In this document: positions 13,187 through 20,241 of the stretch, one piece after another
How the letters are laid out: each line of letters opens with the position of its first letter
Position numbering within the stretch: the stretch's first letter is position 1
Origin: a virus
Reading direction: 5' to 3' (one strand)
IMG/VR virus record: IMGVR_UViG_3300003794_000021
Coordinates: 1-20,241 of that record
DNA length: 20,241 nucleotides
Position numbers and translations under genes: made by a program
Notes under the pieces: generated by a model
Told to the model about the DNA's origin: nothing
The model's input: only the letters and a program-made list of their open reading frames with translations
Database searches by the model: none

Positions 13187-13729
13187 ATGCCCACGCCCTC
13201 GGCGCGGGACGTTCCCGCCTGCGCGCTGGCTTTGATCCAGAGGTTCGAGGGACTGCACGACGGCGACAAGAAGACCGCCTTGCTGGAGCCCCAGGCCGAT
13301 CCCGTCGGGATCTACACCGTCGGCTGGGGGCACGCCCTGTTCGCTGGCGGACGGCCGGTGAAGGATCGCGAGTATGCCTATCGGCTGTGGCGCGCGCGCT
13401 GGCCGGCCGGCATGGTTCGGGCCGACGCCGACGCGCTGCTGAAGGCCGACGCGCAAGCCGTGTGCGACAAGGTCGTCGCGCTGTTTCCCACGACCCGGCT
13501 GAGCGACGGCCAGCTGGGGGCCATGGTCAGCCTGGCCTATAACATCGGCGTCGGCGAGGTCGGCGGCGCGTCGGACTTTGCCGACAGCAGCGTGCGCCGG
13601 CGGCTGATCGCCGGCGACGTCCAGGGCGCGGGCGACGCCTTCCGGATGTGGCGCTTCGCCGGCGGTCGCGAACTGCCGGGCCTCGTCGCCCGCCGCGAGG
13701 CCGAGCGCGCGGTCTTCCTGGGTCGCTGA
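13187..13729 (+). CDS. Endolysin, GH24 lysozyme (muramidase)
   Basis: The 180-residue protein starts at ATG 13187 after AAGGAG. It would cut the N-acetylmuramic acid to N-acetylglucosamine bond of peptidoglycan at the end of the cycle. The T4-lysozyme-like catalytic triad is visible: Glu21 (QRFEG), Asp38 (ADPVGIYTVGWGH) and Thr44 of the same motif, with the usual six-residue Asp-Thr spacing. The Glu-Asp spacing is longer than in T4 lysozyme. Further family features are LSDGQLGAMVSLAYNIGVG (about 105-123) and the C-terminal FAGGRELPGLVARREAERAVFL (about 156-177). It has no signal peptide or SAR segment, so export would need a holin, which I do not see. Its presence supports release by lysis. 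Confidence 0.85.
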   Translation: MPTPSARDVPACALALIQRFEGLHDGDKKTALLEPQADPVGIYTVGWGHALFAGGRPVKDREYAYRLWRARWPAGMVRADADALLKADAQAVCDKVVALFPTTRLSDGQLGAMVSLAYNIGVGEVGGASDFADSSVRRRLIAGDVQGAGDAFRMWRFAGGRELPGLVARREAERAVFLGR

Positions 13730-13760
13730 GCCCAAACGTCCAACCCTGAAGGAGTCTTCG

Positions 13761-14060
13761 ATGAAACACGTCATCGCCCCGATGGCGGGCCTTGCGCTGC
13801 CCGTTCTTCTATCGGGCTGCGCCGGCCTGACCGCCGATCCCGCCGCCCTGGCCCAGGCCGTCAGGATCCTGAACGAGGGCTGCCAGCGCACCGTCGACCT
13901 GACGCTGGACAACAGCCAGCCCCGCGGCGGCTCGCTGAGAGTGACCCGCGCCTGCGCGCCGGCCGGGCTATCGGGTCCTAAACCTAGCGGCCAAAAAGAA
14001 CCCCTGCCGGACGGATCCGACAGGGGGGCTGCAGGCTTTGGGGAAGAGGTCGGTCACTAG
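13761..14060 (+). CDS. Small lipoprotein, possible o-spanin
   Basis: The 99-residue protein starts at ATG 13761 after AAGGAG. A lipoprotein signal is clear: Lys2, a hydrophobic stretch and the lipobox LLSGC, with Cys20 as lipid anchor. The mature part has two more cysteines (GCQRTVDL and RACAPAG). Position after the lysozyme suggests an outer-membrane spanin, though it is not proline-rich and its partner is uncertain. From about residue 70 the reading frame runs through the malA transcription terminator (13993-14026), and its TAG overlaps the malA stop codon on the other strand within CTAG (14057-14060). The last 25-30 residues are therefore encoded by host-locus DNA, and the original C-terminus may have been lost. 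Confidence 0.6.
   Translation: MKHVIAPMAGLALPVLLSGCAGLTADPAALAQAVRILNEGCQRTVDLTLDNSQPRGGSLRVTRACAPAGLSGPKPSGQKEPLPDGSDRGAAGFGEEVGH
13993..14026 (-). terminator. Intrinsic terminator of malA
   Basis: Read on the - strand, CCCCTGTCGGA-TCCG-TCCGGCAGGGG forms an 11-pair stem (one G-U pair) over 14026-14001, followed at once by TTCTTTTT (14000-13993). It lies 31 bases past the malA stop. On the + strand the stem has a C-A mismatch and no T tract, so it should not stop the phage-side operon. Confidence 0.75.
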
Positions 14061-16783
14061 AACTTGTAGTTCAACCCCACCAGGAAGGTGCGGCCGTAGT
14101 TCTGGTAGTCGATGACTTGGCGCGGATCGTTGTTCTGGTAGGTGACGAAGGGCTCATTGGTCAGGTTGTTGACCTGGGCCAGCAGCGACAGGCCGTCCAT
14201 CGGGCCGTCTGTGAAGGTGTAGCCGATCTGGCTGTCGATCACGGACTCGCCCTTGACCATCCGGTAGTTGCGACCATTGCCGAAGCCGGTGACCTCGCCC
14301 AGGAACTTGGAACGGTAGCGGTCGCTGACCCGGAACGAGAAGCCGTTCTTCTCGTAATAGACGGTCAGGTTGGCCACGGTCTTGGACAGGCCCGGGATCG
14401 GCGTGGCCTCGTCGCTGGGGTTCGGGTGGATCGTGCTTTCGGTGTACGAGGCGCTGAAGGTGGCGCCAAAGCCGTCCAGGATCGGGGTCAGCAGCGCGCC
14501 GGGCATCGAGGCGGCGAATTCGAGCCCCTTCACCACGCCGCCCTTGCCGTTCTGCGGCGTCGTCACCAGGCCCAGGCGCGTGGCCGGAGCCGGGTTGCCG
14601 CCGGTCGGGAAGCCGGTGAAGTCGAACACGACGCTCTGGTCGTACACGTAGGTCTTCAGGTCCTTGTAGAAGGCGGCCAGCGAGATGTAGGCCTGCCGGC
14701 CGAAATACTTCTCGTACGACACGTCGTAAGCGTCGGCCCGCCACGGCTCGAGCTCCGGATTGCCGCCGTTGCCGCTCCAGGGCGAGAAGTTGATGTTGGT
14801 GTTGCCGGACTTGGCCGGGTCATAGCTGAAGGTCTTGCTAGCGCGCATCTGGTCCATCCGCGGACGAGCCAGGGTGCGGGCGACGGCGAAGCGCAGGCTT
14901 TGCTCGTTAGGCAGTCGGAACTGCAGGTTCATGCTGGGCAGGAAGTCGACGTACGTCTTGCCGCCCGAGAGATTGGTGCGGGTGACGCCCGTACCCGTGC
15001 CGCTGGCCCCGAGGGCCGACGAGCTCTGGTCGGTGTGGACGATCTGGAAGCCGAAGTTGCCGGTCACCGGCACGCTGCCGACGGCGGCGTCGATATTGGC
15101 CTTCACATAGCCGATCGCGACCTTCTCCTCGACGTCCCAACTCTTGACCAGCACGTCGCTGTTCGGGTTGCGGACCAAGTCGTAGGTCCCGCCCTTGATC
15201 AGGGCGAACGGATCGTAGCTGACCATGCCCGGGATGCCGATGAAGGCCAGCGAGGTCGTGCCGACCAGGGCCGAGGACGGAACGGTGACGCTGGCGGGCG
15301 AGCCCTTCACGCGCAGGAACCACTCGTCGTTCACCAGGCCCTTGGAGCGTTCGCTGTAGTTGAAGCCGACCTCGAAGCTGGAGAGGCCGTCGTCCAAAGC
15401 GCGGTTGGCCGACAGGCGGACGGCTTTCAGCTCGTCCTCGATGGTCGGCTGGTTCAGATAGCCGTCCTGGCCGCCGGTGATGATGTCGCTGCCCCAGCCT
15501 TGCGAGCTCGTCAGCTTGATCAGGTTGGGATCGGCGTAGTTCAGGGTAGACTTGAAGACCGCCACGCCGTCGCCGTTCATCGCGAACGTCATGTTGTCGG
15601 TCGCCCCGGTCCCCGCGCGGCCCGTGCCGGCATAGGTCTCCAGGATCTGGTCGGTGCGCTCGACCTTGGAATACGACAGGTCGCTGACCAGGGTCCAGGC
15701 GTCGCCGAGGTTCAGCTTGTTGTTCCAGCCGACCGATTTGATCGTGGCGTCGCGATCATTGCCGTCGTTGCGGACCACGCCCTTGACGCCGTTGAAGGTC
15801 CCGCTGTTCACCATGCCGCCCGAGGCCTGGGCGTTGGTCAGCGGCACGCCGCCCCAGACCAGCGGCAGTTCGATGCCGCGCTGGATCTGGTGGTTCTTGA
15901 ACTCCGAATAGAAGACGTCCAGAGACGAGCTGAAAGAGTCGGTCGGCTTGAACTCCAGGACGCCGATCACGCCGTCGCGCTTCAGCAGGCTGGACTGGAC
16001 GTACGGCTTGGCGCCGCCGATCACCAGGTTGCCGGCCGCGTCGGTGGGGTAACCCCAGGCGTTCCAGCGCTCGGCCTGATAGGGCGACTCCATGTGGGCG
16101 TAGCCCAGCGCCAGGCCCAGCTTACCATCCATGAACTGGTCGATGTACGAGACCGAGATCCGGTTGCCGTGTGACTTGGCGCCGGCGTTGAGGGCGCCGA
16201 TGTCGTTCCACTCGTAGCGGGCGCCGACCGCCAGGGCGCGCTTGCCAAAGGTCAGTGGGCGCACGGTGCGCATGTCGGCGGTGCCAGCCAGGCCCTGGCC
16301 GATCAGGCCGGCGTCGGGGGTCTTGTAGACCACGACGGCGCTCAGCAGTTCCGACGGATACTGGTCGAACTCGACGCCGCGGTTGTCGCCGGTCGAGACC
16401 TGCTCGCGGCCGTTCAGCAGGGCGGTGGTGAAGTCGGGAGCCAGGCCCCGGATCGAGATGACCTGGCCGCGGCCGTCCAGGCGCTGGGCGGTCAGGCCGG
16501 GCAGACGCGCGATCGACTCGGCGATCGACACATCCGGCAGCTTGCCGATGTCTTCAGCCGAGACGGCTTCGACGATCGAGGTCGAGCTCTTCTTCAGCGA
16601 GATGGCGCCCTCGATGCCGCGGCGGATGCCGGTGACGACGATCTCCTCGACCTTGCTGTCGTCTTGGGCGGCGGGGGCGGCCGTCTGAGCCTGGGCCACG
16701 CCGGTCATGGCGAACGCCAGCGCCAGGCCCGTGGCCCCTCCGGCCAGCAGCCCTGCGCGGCGGCGCGAGAATTGGGTGTTCAT
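14057..16783 (-). CDS. malA: TonB-dependent maltodextrin receptor
   Basis: This 908-residue outer-membrane receptor belongs to the Xanthomonas/Caulobacter TonB-receptor type. The signal peptide is residues 1-32 (cut after AQA). A TonB box EEIVVTG lies at 46-52, then the plug with DIGKLPDVSIAESIARLPG and a barrel ending in GLNYKF with the required final aromatic residue. Start ATG is preceded on the - strand by GGGAGGGAGAG. In Caulobacter crescentus, MalA takes up maltodextrins in an ExbBD/TonB-dependent way; I assign this one because it is divergent from alpha-amylase and alpha-glucosidase genes, the same arrangement. Sequence alone cannot prove the substrate. TGCAA boxes in the divergent region probably mediate maltose control. 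Its terminator lies 31 bp beyond the stop, inside the neighbouring phage-side reading frame. Confidence 0.8.
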   Translation of the reverse strand: MNTQFSRRRAGLLAGGATGLALAFAMTGVAQAQTAAPAAQDDSKVEEIVVTGIRRGIEGAISLKKSSTSIVEAVSAEDIGKLPDVSIAESIARLPGLTAQRLDGRGQVISIRGLAPDFTTALLNGREQVSTGDNRGVEFDQYPSELLSAVVVYKTPDAGLIGQGLAGTADMRTVRPLTFGKRALAVGARYEWNDIGALNAGAKSHGNRISVSYIDQFMDGKLGLALGYAHMESPYQAERWNAWGYPTDAAGNLVIGGAKPYVQSSLLKRDGVIGVLEFKPTDSFSSSLDVFYSEFKNHQIQRGIELPLVWGGVPLTNAQASGGMVNSGTFNGVKGVVRNDGNDRDATIKSVGWNNKLNLGDAWTLVSDLSYSKVERTDQILETYAGTGRAGTGATDNMTFAMNGDGVAVFKSTLNYADPNLIKLTSSQGWGSDIITGGQDGYLNQPTIEDELKAVRLSANRALDDGLSSFEVGFNYSERSKGLVNDEWFLRVKGSPASVTVPSSALVGTTSLAFIGIPGMVSYDPFALIKGGTYDLVRNPNSDVLVKSWDVEEKVAIGYVKANIDAAVGSVPVTGNFGFQIVHTDQSSSALGASGTGTGVTRTNLSGGKTYVDFLPSMNLQFRLPNEQSLRFAVARTLARPRMDQMRASKTFSYDPAKSGNTNINFSPWSGNGGNPELEPWRADAYDVSYEKYFGRQAYISLAAFYKDLKTYVYDQSVVFDFTGFPTGGNPAPATRLGLVTTPQNGKGGVVKGLEFAASMPGALLTPILDGFGATFSASYTESTIHPNPSDEATPIPGLSKTVANLTVYYEKNGFSFRVSDRYRSKFLGEVTGFGNGRNYRMVKGESVIDSQIGYTFTDGPMDGLSLLAQVNNLTNEPFVTYQNNDPRQVIDYQNYGRTFLVGLNYKF

Positions 16784-17004
16784 CGTCTCTCCCTCCCTGA
16801 CCGGCCCTGCGCGTTATGCGTCTGCGGCGGACCGTTGCTGCAAACTACTGCAAATTAACGGGTCGTAATCAACCCAAAAAATTGCAAGCCGGCCGCCTCT
16901 GGTTCCGTAGCTGCGCCGGAATCTGCGCCCTGTGTGGCCTTAATGCGCCATATGGCGGTGTGACTCTTGGGCAATGTGGGCGCAAATCGCTTCAAGGAGG
17001 TGGA

Positions 17005-17034
17005 TTGACAGGTTGCGATTGGCTCTGCAAATTC
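17005..17034 (+). promoter_or_regulatory. Probable alpha-amylase promoter
   Basis: TTGACA (17005-17010) is a perfect -35. GCAAATTC (17027-17034) fits the Caulobacter housekeeping -10 pattern GCTANAWC at most positions, and its E. coli-style -10 would be weak. The -10 overlaps the first two TGCAA boxes, so a bound repressor would block it. This is inference from sequence. Confidence 0.45.
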
Positions 17035-17050
17035 TTGCAAACAATTGCAA
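17026..17050 (+). promoter_or_regulatory. Operator array: three TGCAA boxes at 10-bp period
   Basis: TGCAA occurs at 17026-17030, 17036-17040 and 17046-17050, exactly one helical turn apart. The last two form TTGCAA-ACAA-TTGCAA (17035-17050), the size and symmetry of a LacI-family operator. Two more boxes at the same 10-bp period lie before malA. A MalR-type LacI regulator, not in this window, is the likely ligand. Confidence 0.55.
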
Positions 17051-17094
17051 TGGCGACCCCGGGGTGGAGGTTGCCGCCAAATGGGAGGGGAGCG

Positions 17095-18906
17095 ATGTCG
17101 GCCTTGACGCCCTGGCGAAGGACGCTGCTGGCCGTGACGGCCTCAAGCGTGCTGGCTATGGGGGCGCTGGGGGCTGCCGCGGCGGCTCCCCAAGCGTCCT
17201 ACCGGTTGCGCAAGCCGCAGGACGAGGTGATCTACTTCGTCCTGCCCGATCGCTTCGAGAATGGCGACGCGACCAATGACCACGGGGGCTTGAGGGGCGG
17301 CCCGCTGGTCGACGGCTTCGATCCGACGCGTGCGGGCTTCTATCACGGGGGCGACCTCAAGGGCGTGGCCCGGCGGCTGGACTACATCCGGGGGCTGGGC
17401 GCGACGGCGGTGTGGCTGGCGCCGATCTTCAAGAACCGCGCGGTGCAGGGACCGCCCGGCCATGAGTCGGCCGCGCACCACGGCTATTGGATCGCCGACT
17501 TCACCGACGTCGATCCGCACTTGGGAACCAAGGCCGACTTCAGGGCCCTGGTCGACGCGGCCCATGCCCGGGGGCTGAAGGTCTATATGGACATCGTCGT
17601 GAACCACACGGCCGATGTCATCCAGTACCGCGAGTGCCCGAACGGCCGCTGCGCCTATCGCGGCGTCGCCGACTATCCCTATACGCGCCAGGGTGGATTG
17701 GCTGGCGCGGCCATCAATGACGGTTTCGACGGCAAGGACTTCAGCAAGCTCAAGCGTCCCGACTGGGCCTATACGCCATACATCCCGGACGGGCAGGAAC
17801 ACGCCAAGGCGCCGGACTGGCTGAACGATCCGATCTACTACCATAACCGGGGTGACAGCACCTTCGCGGGCGAGAGCTCGCTGCTGGGCGACTTCGCCAC
17901 GCTGGACGACGTGTTCACTGAGAACCCCCGGGTCGTGCAGGGCTTCATCGAGATCTACGGCGAGTGGATCGACGACTTCGGCGTCGACGGCTTCCGTATC
18001 GACACGGCCCGCCATGTGAACCCGCAGTTCTGGCAGGCCTTCGTCCCCGCGATGCTGGCCCGCGCCAAGGCCAGGGGGATCCCGAACTTCCACATCTTCG
18101 GCGAGGTGTTCGACCCGGATGTTGCGATGCTGGCCAGCCACACGCGCGTCGACAAGCTGCCGGCGGTGCTGGACTTCGCCTTCCAGTCGGCCGCGACCGA
18201 CATCGCCATCGGCCGGACCGGGACCGACCGCCTGGCTCGCGTCTTCGCCGCCGACCCGGTCTATGAGGGCGGCGAGGCCGGGGCGCGCCAGCTGCCGACT
18301 TTCCTGGGCAATCACGACATGGGCCGCATCGGCTGGTTCATGCTGAAGGCTAAGCCGGACATTTCCGACGACGAGCTCCTGGCTCGCGTCACCCTTGCCA
18401 ACGGCCTGATGCTGACGGCGCGCGGCGTTCCGACCCTCTATTACGGCGACGAGCAGGGCTTTACCGGCGATGGCGACTATGCCGACAGCCGCGAAGACAT
18501 GTTCGAAAGCCAGGTCGCCAGCTACAACGACAACCGCCTGGTCGGTTCCAACGCCAAGGGTTCATTCTCGGCGTTCAAGACGGACGGCATCCTCTACCAG
18601 CGCATCGCCGCGCTTTCGAAGCTGCGCGTGGCGACACCCGCCCTTCGCGACGGGCGGCAGGTGGTCCGCGCCGCCAGCGACAAGCCGGGCCTCTTCGCGT
18701 TCTCGCGCCTGTTGGACAAGACCGAGGTGCTGGCGGTGTTCAATACCGGCGACCAGCCGCTGACGGCCAATATTCCGGTCGAGGCCGCTTCCGTCGCCTG
18801 GCGGTCGCTGCACGGCGCATGCGCCGCGACGGCCGGCGCGCCGGGCAGCTATGCCATCGCGCTTGCGCCGCTCGACTACAAGATTTGCGTTTCCGAGGGA
18901 CGATAG
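17095..18906 (+). CDS. Secreted alpha-amylase family enzyme (GH13)
   Basis: The 603-residue enzyme would cut alpha-1,4-glucans to maltodextrins in the periplasm or outside the cell. I chose ATG 17095 because GGGAGGGG precedes it and it is followed at once by a signal peptide (about 1-31, WRRTLLAVTASSVLAMGALGAAAAA). The frame is open upstream through the promoter, which I do not take as coding. All four GH13 regions are present: DIVVNHTAD (region I, His171), GFRIDTARHV with nucleophile Asp303, FGEVFDPD with acid/base Glu337, and GNHDMGRIG with Asp408. The C-terminal beta domain (about 535-603) includes LAVFNTGDQPLTANIP. It could also act as a neopullulanase or cyclomaltodextrinase; subfamily is uncertain. 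It feeds MalA, and the next gene follows within 41 bp. Confidence 0.85.
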   Translation: MSALTPWRRTLLAVTASSVLAMGALGAAAAAPQASYRLRKPQDEVIYFVLPDRFENGDATNDHGGLRGGPLVDGFDPTRAGFYHGGDLKGVARRLDYIRGLGATAVWLAPIFKNRAVQGPPGHESAAHHGYWIADFTDVDPHLGTKADFRALVDAAHARGLKVYMDIVVNHTADVIQYRECPNGRCAYRGVADYPYTRQGGLAGAAINDGFDGKDFSKLKRPDWAYTPYIPDGQEHAKAPDWLNDPIYYHNRGDSTFAGESSLLGDFATLDDVFTENPRVVQGFIEIYGEWIDDFGVDGFRIDTARHVNPQFWQAFVPAMLARAKARGIPNFHIFGEVFDPDVAMLASHTRVDKLPAVLDFAFQSAATDIAIGRTGTDRLARVFAADPVYEGGEAGARQLPTFLGNHDMGRIGWFMLKAKPDISDDELLARVTLANGLMLTARGVPTLYYGDEQGFTGDGDYADSREDMFESQVASYNDNRLVGSNAKGSFSAFKTDGILYQRIAALSKLRVATPALRDGRQVVRAASDKPGLFAFSRLLDKTEVLAVFNTGDQPLTANIPVEAASVAWRSLHGACAATAGAPGSYAIALAPLDYKICVSEGR

Positions 18907-18947
18907 TGACAGTTCAGGTTCTTGCTCGCCCCGGTGCGGAGACGTCG

Positions 18948-20241
18948 ATGAACGCCGAATGGTGGCGTGGCGCCGTGATCTACCAGGTCTATCCGCGCAG
19001 CTTCGCCGACTCGAACGGTGACGGCGTCGGGGATCTGCCGGGCGTCACCGCGCACCTGGAGCACATCGCCTCGCTGGGCGTCGACGGGGTATGGCTGTCG
19101 CCGTTCTTCACCTCGCCGATGAAGGACTTCGGCTACGACGTCTCGGACTATCGCGACGTGGATCCGATTTTCGGGACCCTGGCCGATTTCGATGCCCTGA
19201 TCGCCAAGGCCCACGCCCTGGACCTGAAGATCATCATCGACCTGGTGTTCTCGCACACCTCGGACGAACATCCGTGGTTCGCCGAAAGTCGCCAGGATCG
19301 AAACAATGCCAAGGCCGACTGGTTCGTCTGGGCCGACGCCAAGCCGGACGGCAGCCCGCCCAGCAACTGGCAGTCGGTGTTCGGCGGCCCGGCCTGGACC
19401 TGGGACGCGCGCCGCGGTCAGTACTACATGCACAACTTCCTGGCCTCGCAGCCGCAGCTGAACCTGCACAATCCGGCGGTCCAGGAAGCCCTGCTGGCCG
19501 TCACCCGGTTCTGGATCGACAAGGGCGTGGATGGCTTCCGCTTCGACGCCATCAACTTCTCGATGCACGACCCGGCGTTCACCGACAATCCGCCGCTGCC
19601 GCCCGGCGGCAAGCGCACGCGGCCGTTCGACTTTCAGGACAAGATCCACAACCAGAGCCACGCCGATATCCCGAAGTTCCTCAGCCGCCTGCGGGCGCTG
19701 ACCGACGCGGCGGGCGGCCGGTTCTCAGTGGCCGAGGTCGGCGGCGACCATGCCGACCGCGAGATGAAGCTGTTCACGGCCGGCGACGACCGCCTGAACA
19801 GCGCCTATGGCTTCCTCTATCTCTATGCGGACCGCCTGACCGGCGACATGATCCCGAAGGGCGCGGCCATGTGGCCGGGGGCGGAGGGGGAGGGCTGGCC
19901 GTCCTGGACCTTCTCGAACCATGACGCCCCCCGAGCCGTCTCCCGCTGGGCCGAGGGGCGCGACCGCAAGGCCTTCGCCGAGATGTGCCTGCTGCTGCTG
20001 ATGGGGCTGCGCGGCAACGTCTTCGTCTATCAGGGCGAGGAACTGGGCTTGCCTCAGGCCAATGTGCCGTTCGAGCGTCTGCAGGATCCCGAGGCCATCG
20101 CCAATTGGCCCCAGACCCTGGGCCGTGACGGCGCCCGCACGCCGATGCCGTGGCAGGCGGGCGTGCTGAACGCCGGCTTCTCGGCCGTGGAGCCATGGCT
20201 GCCAGTCGATCCCGAGCACCTGGCCCTGGCGGTCGACGCCC
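18948..20241 (+). CDS. Alpha-glucosidase, GH13_23-like (partial, runs off window end)
   Basis: This frame has no stop before the window ends; 431 codons are present. ATG 18948 has GGAG six bases upstream and gives the usual N-terminus (EWWRGAVIYQVYPRSFADSNGDGVGDLPG). GTG 18906, overlapping the amylase stop, is an alternative adding 14 residues. GH13 regions: DLVFSHTSD (Asp98, His103), GFRFDAINF with nucleophile Asp200, AEVGGD with acid/base Glu263, and FSNHDAPR with Asp326. The segment MHDPAFTDNPPLPPG after the nucleophile is typical of exo-alpha-1,4-glucosidases such as those of Halomonas and Xanthomonas. No signal peptide is seen, so it should act in the cytoplasm on imported maltose and maltodextrins. 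It is probably co-transcribed with the amylase. Confidence 0.85.
   Translation, partial: MNAEWWRGAVIYQVYPRSFADSNGDGVGDLPGVTAHLEHIASLGVDGVWLSPFFTSPMKDFGYDVSDYRDVDPIFGTLADFDALIAKAHALDLKIIIDLVFSHTSDEHPWFAESRQDRNNAKADWFVWADAKPDGSPPSNWQSVFGGPAWTWDARRGQYYMHNFLASQPQLNLHNPAVQEALLAVTRFWIDKGVDGFRFDAINFSMHDPAFTDNPPLPPGGKRTRPFDFQDKIHNQSHADIPKFLSRLRALTDAAGGRFSVAEVGGDHADREMKLFTAGDDRLNSAYGFLYLYADRLTGDMIPKGAAMWPGAEGEGWPSWTFSNHDAPRAVSRWAEGRDRKAFAEMCLLLLMGLRGNVFVYQGEELGLPQANVPFERLQDPEAIANWPQTLGRDGARTPMPWQAGVLNAGFSAVEPWLPVDPEHLALAVDA

Larger units (their letters stand above)
16784..17094. promoter_or_regulatory. Divergent malA / alpha-amylase control region
   Basis: This 311-bp gap is AT-richer near both genes. 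Near malA are TGCAA at 16839-16843 and 16849-16853 (10 bp apart) and 16883-16887. Near the amylase are three more at 17026, 17036 and 17046. A 12-bp perfect palindrome CGCCATATGGCG (16946-16957) lies close to the midpoint. A strong Shine-Dalgarno AAGGAGG (16994-17000) precedes an in-frame TTG at 17005. No convincing malA promoter could be picked by eye. Confidence 0.6.

Noticed and set aside
14117-16174. 685-codon open frame on the + strand opposite malA
   Set aside because: Antisense shadow of the TonB receptor; low-complexity Ala, Val, Asp, Arg and Gly composition, no ribosome binding site and no family.
16816-17094. N-terminal extension of the amylase back to 16816
   Set aside because: It passes through operators and promoter and would bury the signal peptide; ATG 17095 has the better ribosome binding site.
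17143-18315. 390-codon - strand frame inside the alpha-amylase gene
   Set aside because: Opposite strand to intact GH13 catalytic motifs; no independent support.
1-20241. tRNA, rRNA, insertion sequences, attachment-site repeats
   Set aside because: No cloverleaf, rRNA segment, transposase or flanking direct repeat could be recognised by eye.

Overview
The window has high GC, strong G/C bias at third codon positions, and AT-rich DNA confined to short regulatory stretches. Together with a TonB-dependent receptor of the Xanthomonas/Caulobacter type divergent from two GH13 enzymes, this points to a Caulobacter-like alphaproteobacterium. This is inference from gene content and family resemblance; no search was run.

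Left and centre (1-14060, all + strand): a phage-derived cluster. An AT-rich control region with three CAAATTTG-like palindromes on a likely promoter (5-46) precedes three small promoter-proximal genes: a winged-helix protein, a 71-residue protein and a helical protein with no recognised family. Next come a near-consensus sigma70 promoter (1486-1514) and an approximately 250-nt leader rich in hairpins. A non-contractile tail module follows in standard order: tail terminator, tail tube, the two-frame tail assembly chaperone with a canonical A-AAT-TTT -1 slippery site, a 1607-residue tape measure, a distal-tail protein with a carbohydrate-binding module, a tail fibre, a small beta protein, and a glycine-rich receptor-binding protein of foreign-looking composition. 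The end of the cluster holds a membrane coiled-coil protein, a GH24 lysozyme and a lysis-type lipoprotein. No terminase, portal, protease, capsid, integrase or replication gene is present. The late promoter opens directly onto the tail terminator. I read the cluster as a candidate siphovirus-derived (F-type-like) tailocin, or a tail-only remnant. Terminator-like hairpins inside the operon suggest attenuation or antitermination.

Right (14057-20241): a maltodextrin-use locus. malA (- strand) encodes the TonB-dependent maltodextrin receptor. A 311-bp divergent control region carries TGCAA boxes, three of them at an exact 10-bp period. On the + strand follow a secreted GH13 alpha-amylase and a cytoplasmic GH13_23-like alpha-glucosidase that runs off the window. 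Together they would cut starch-like polymers outside the cytoplasm, import maltodextrins and hydrolyse them to glucose. The phage cluster abuts malA so tightly that the last phage reading frame passes through the malA terminator and both genes stop within the same CTAG tetranucleotide.
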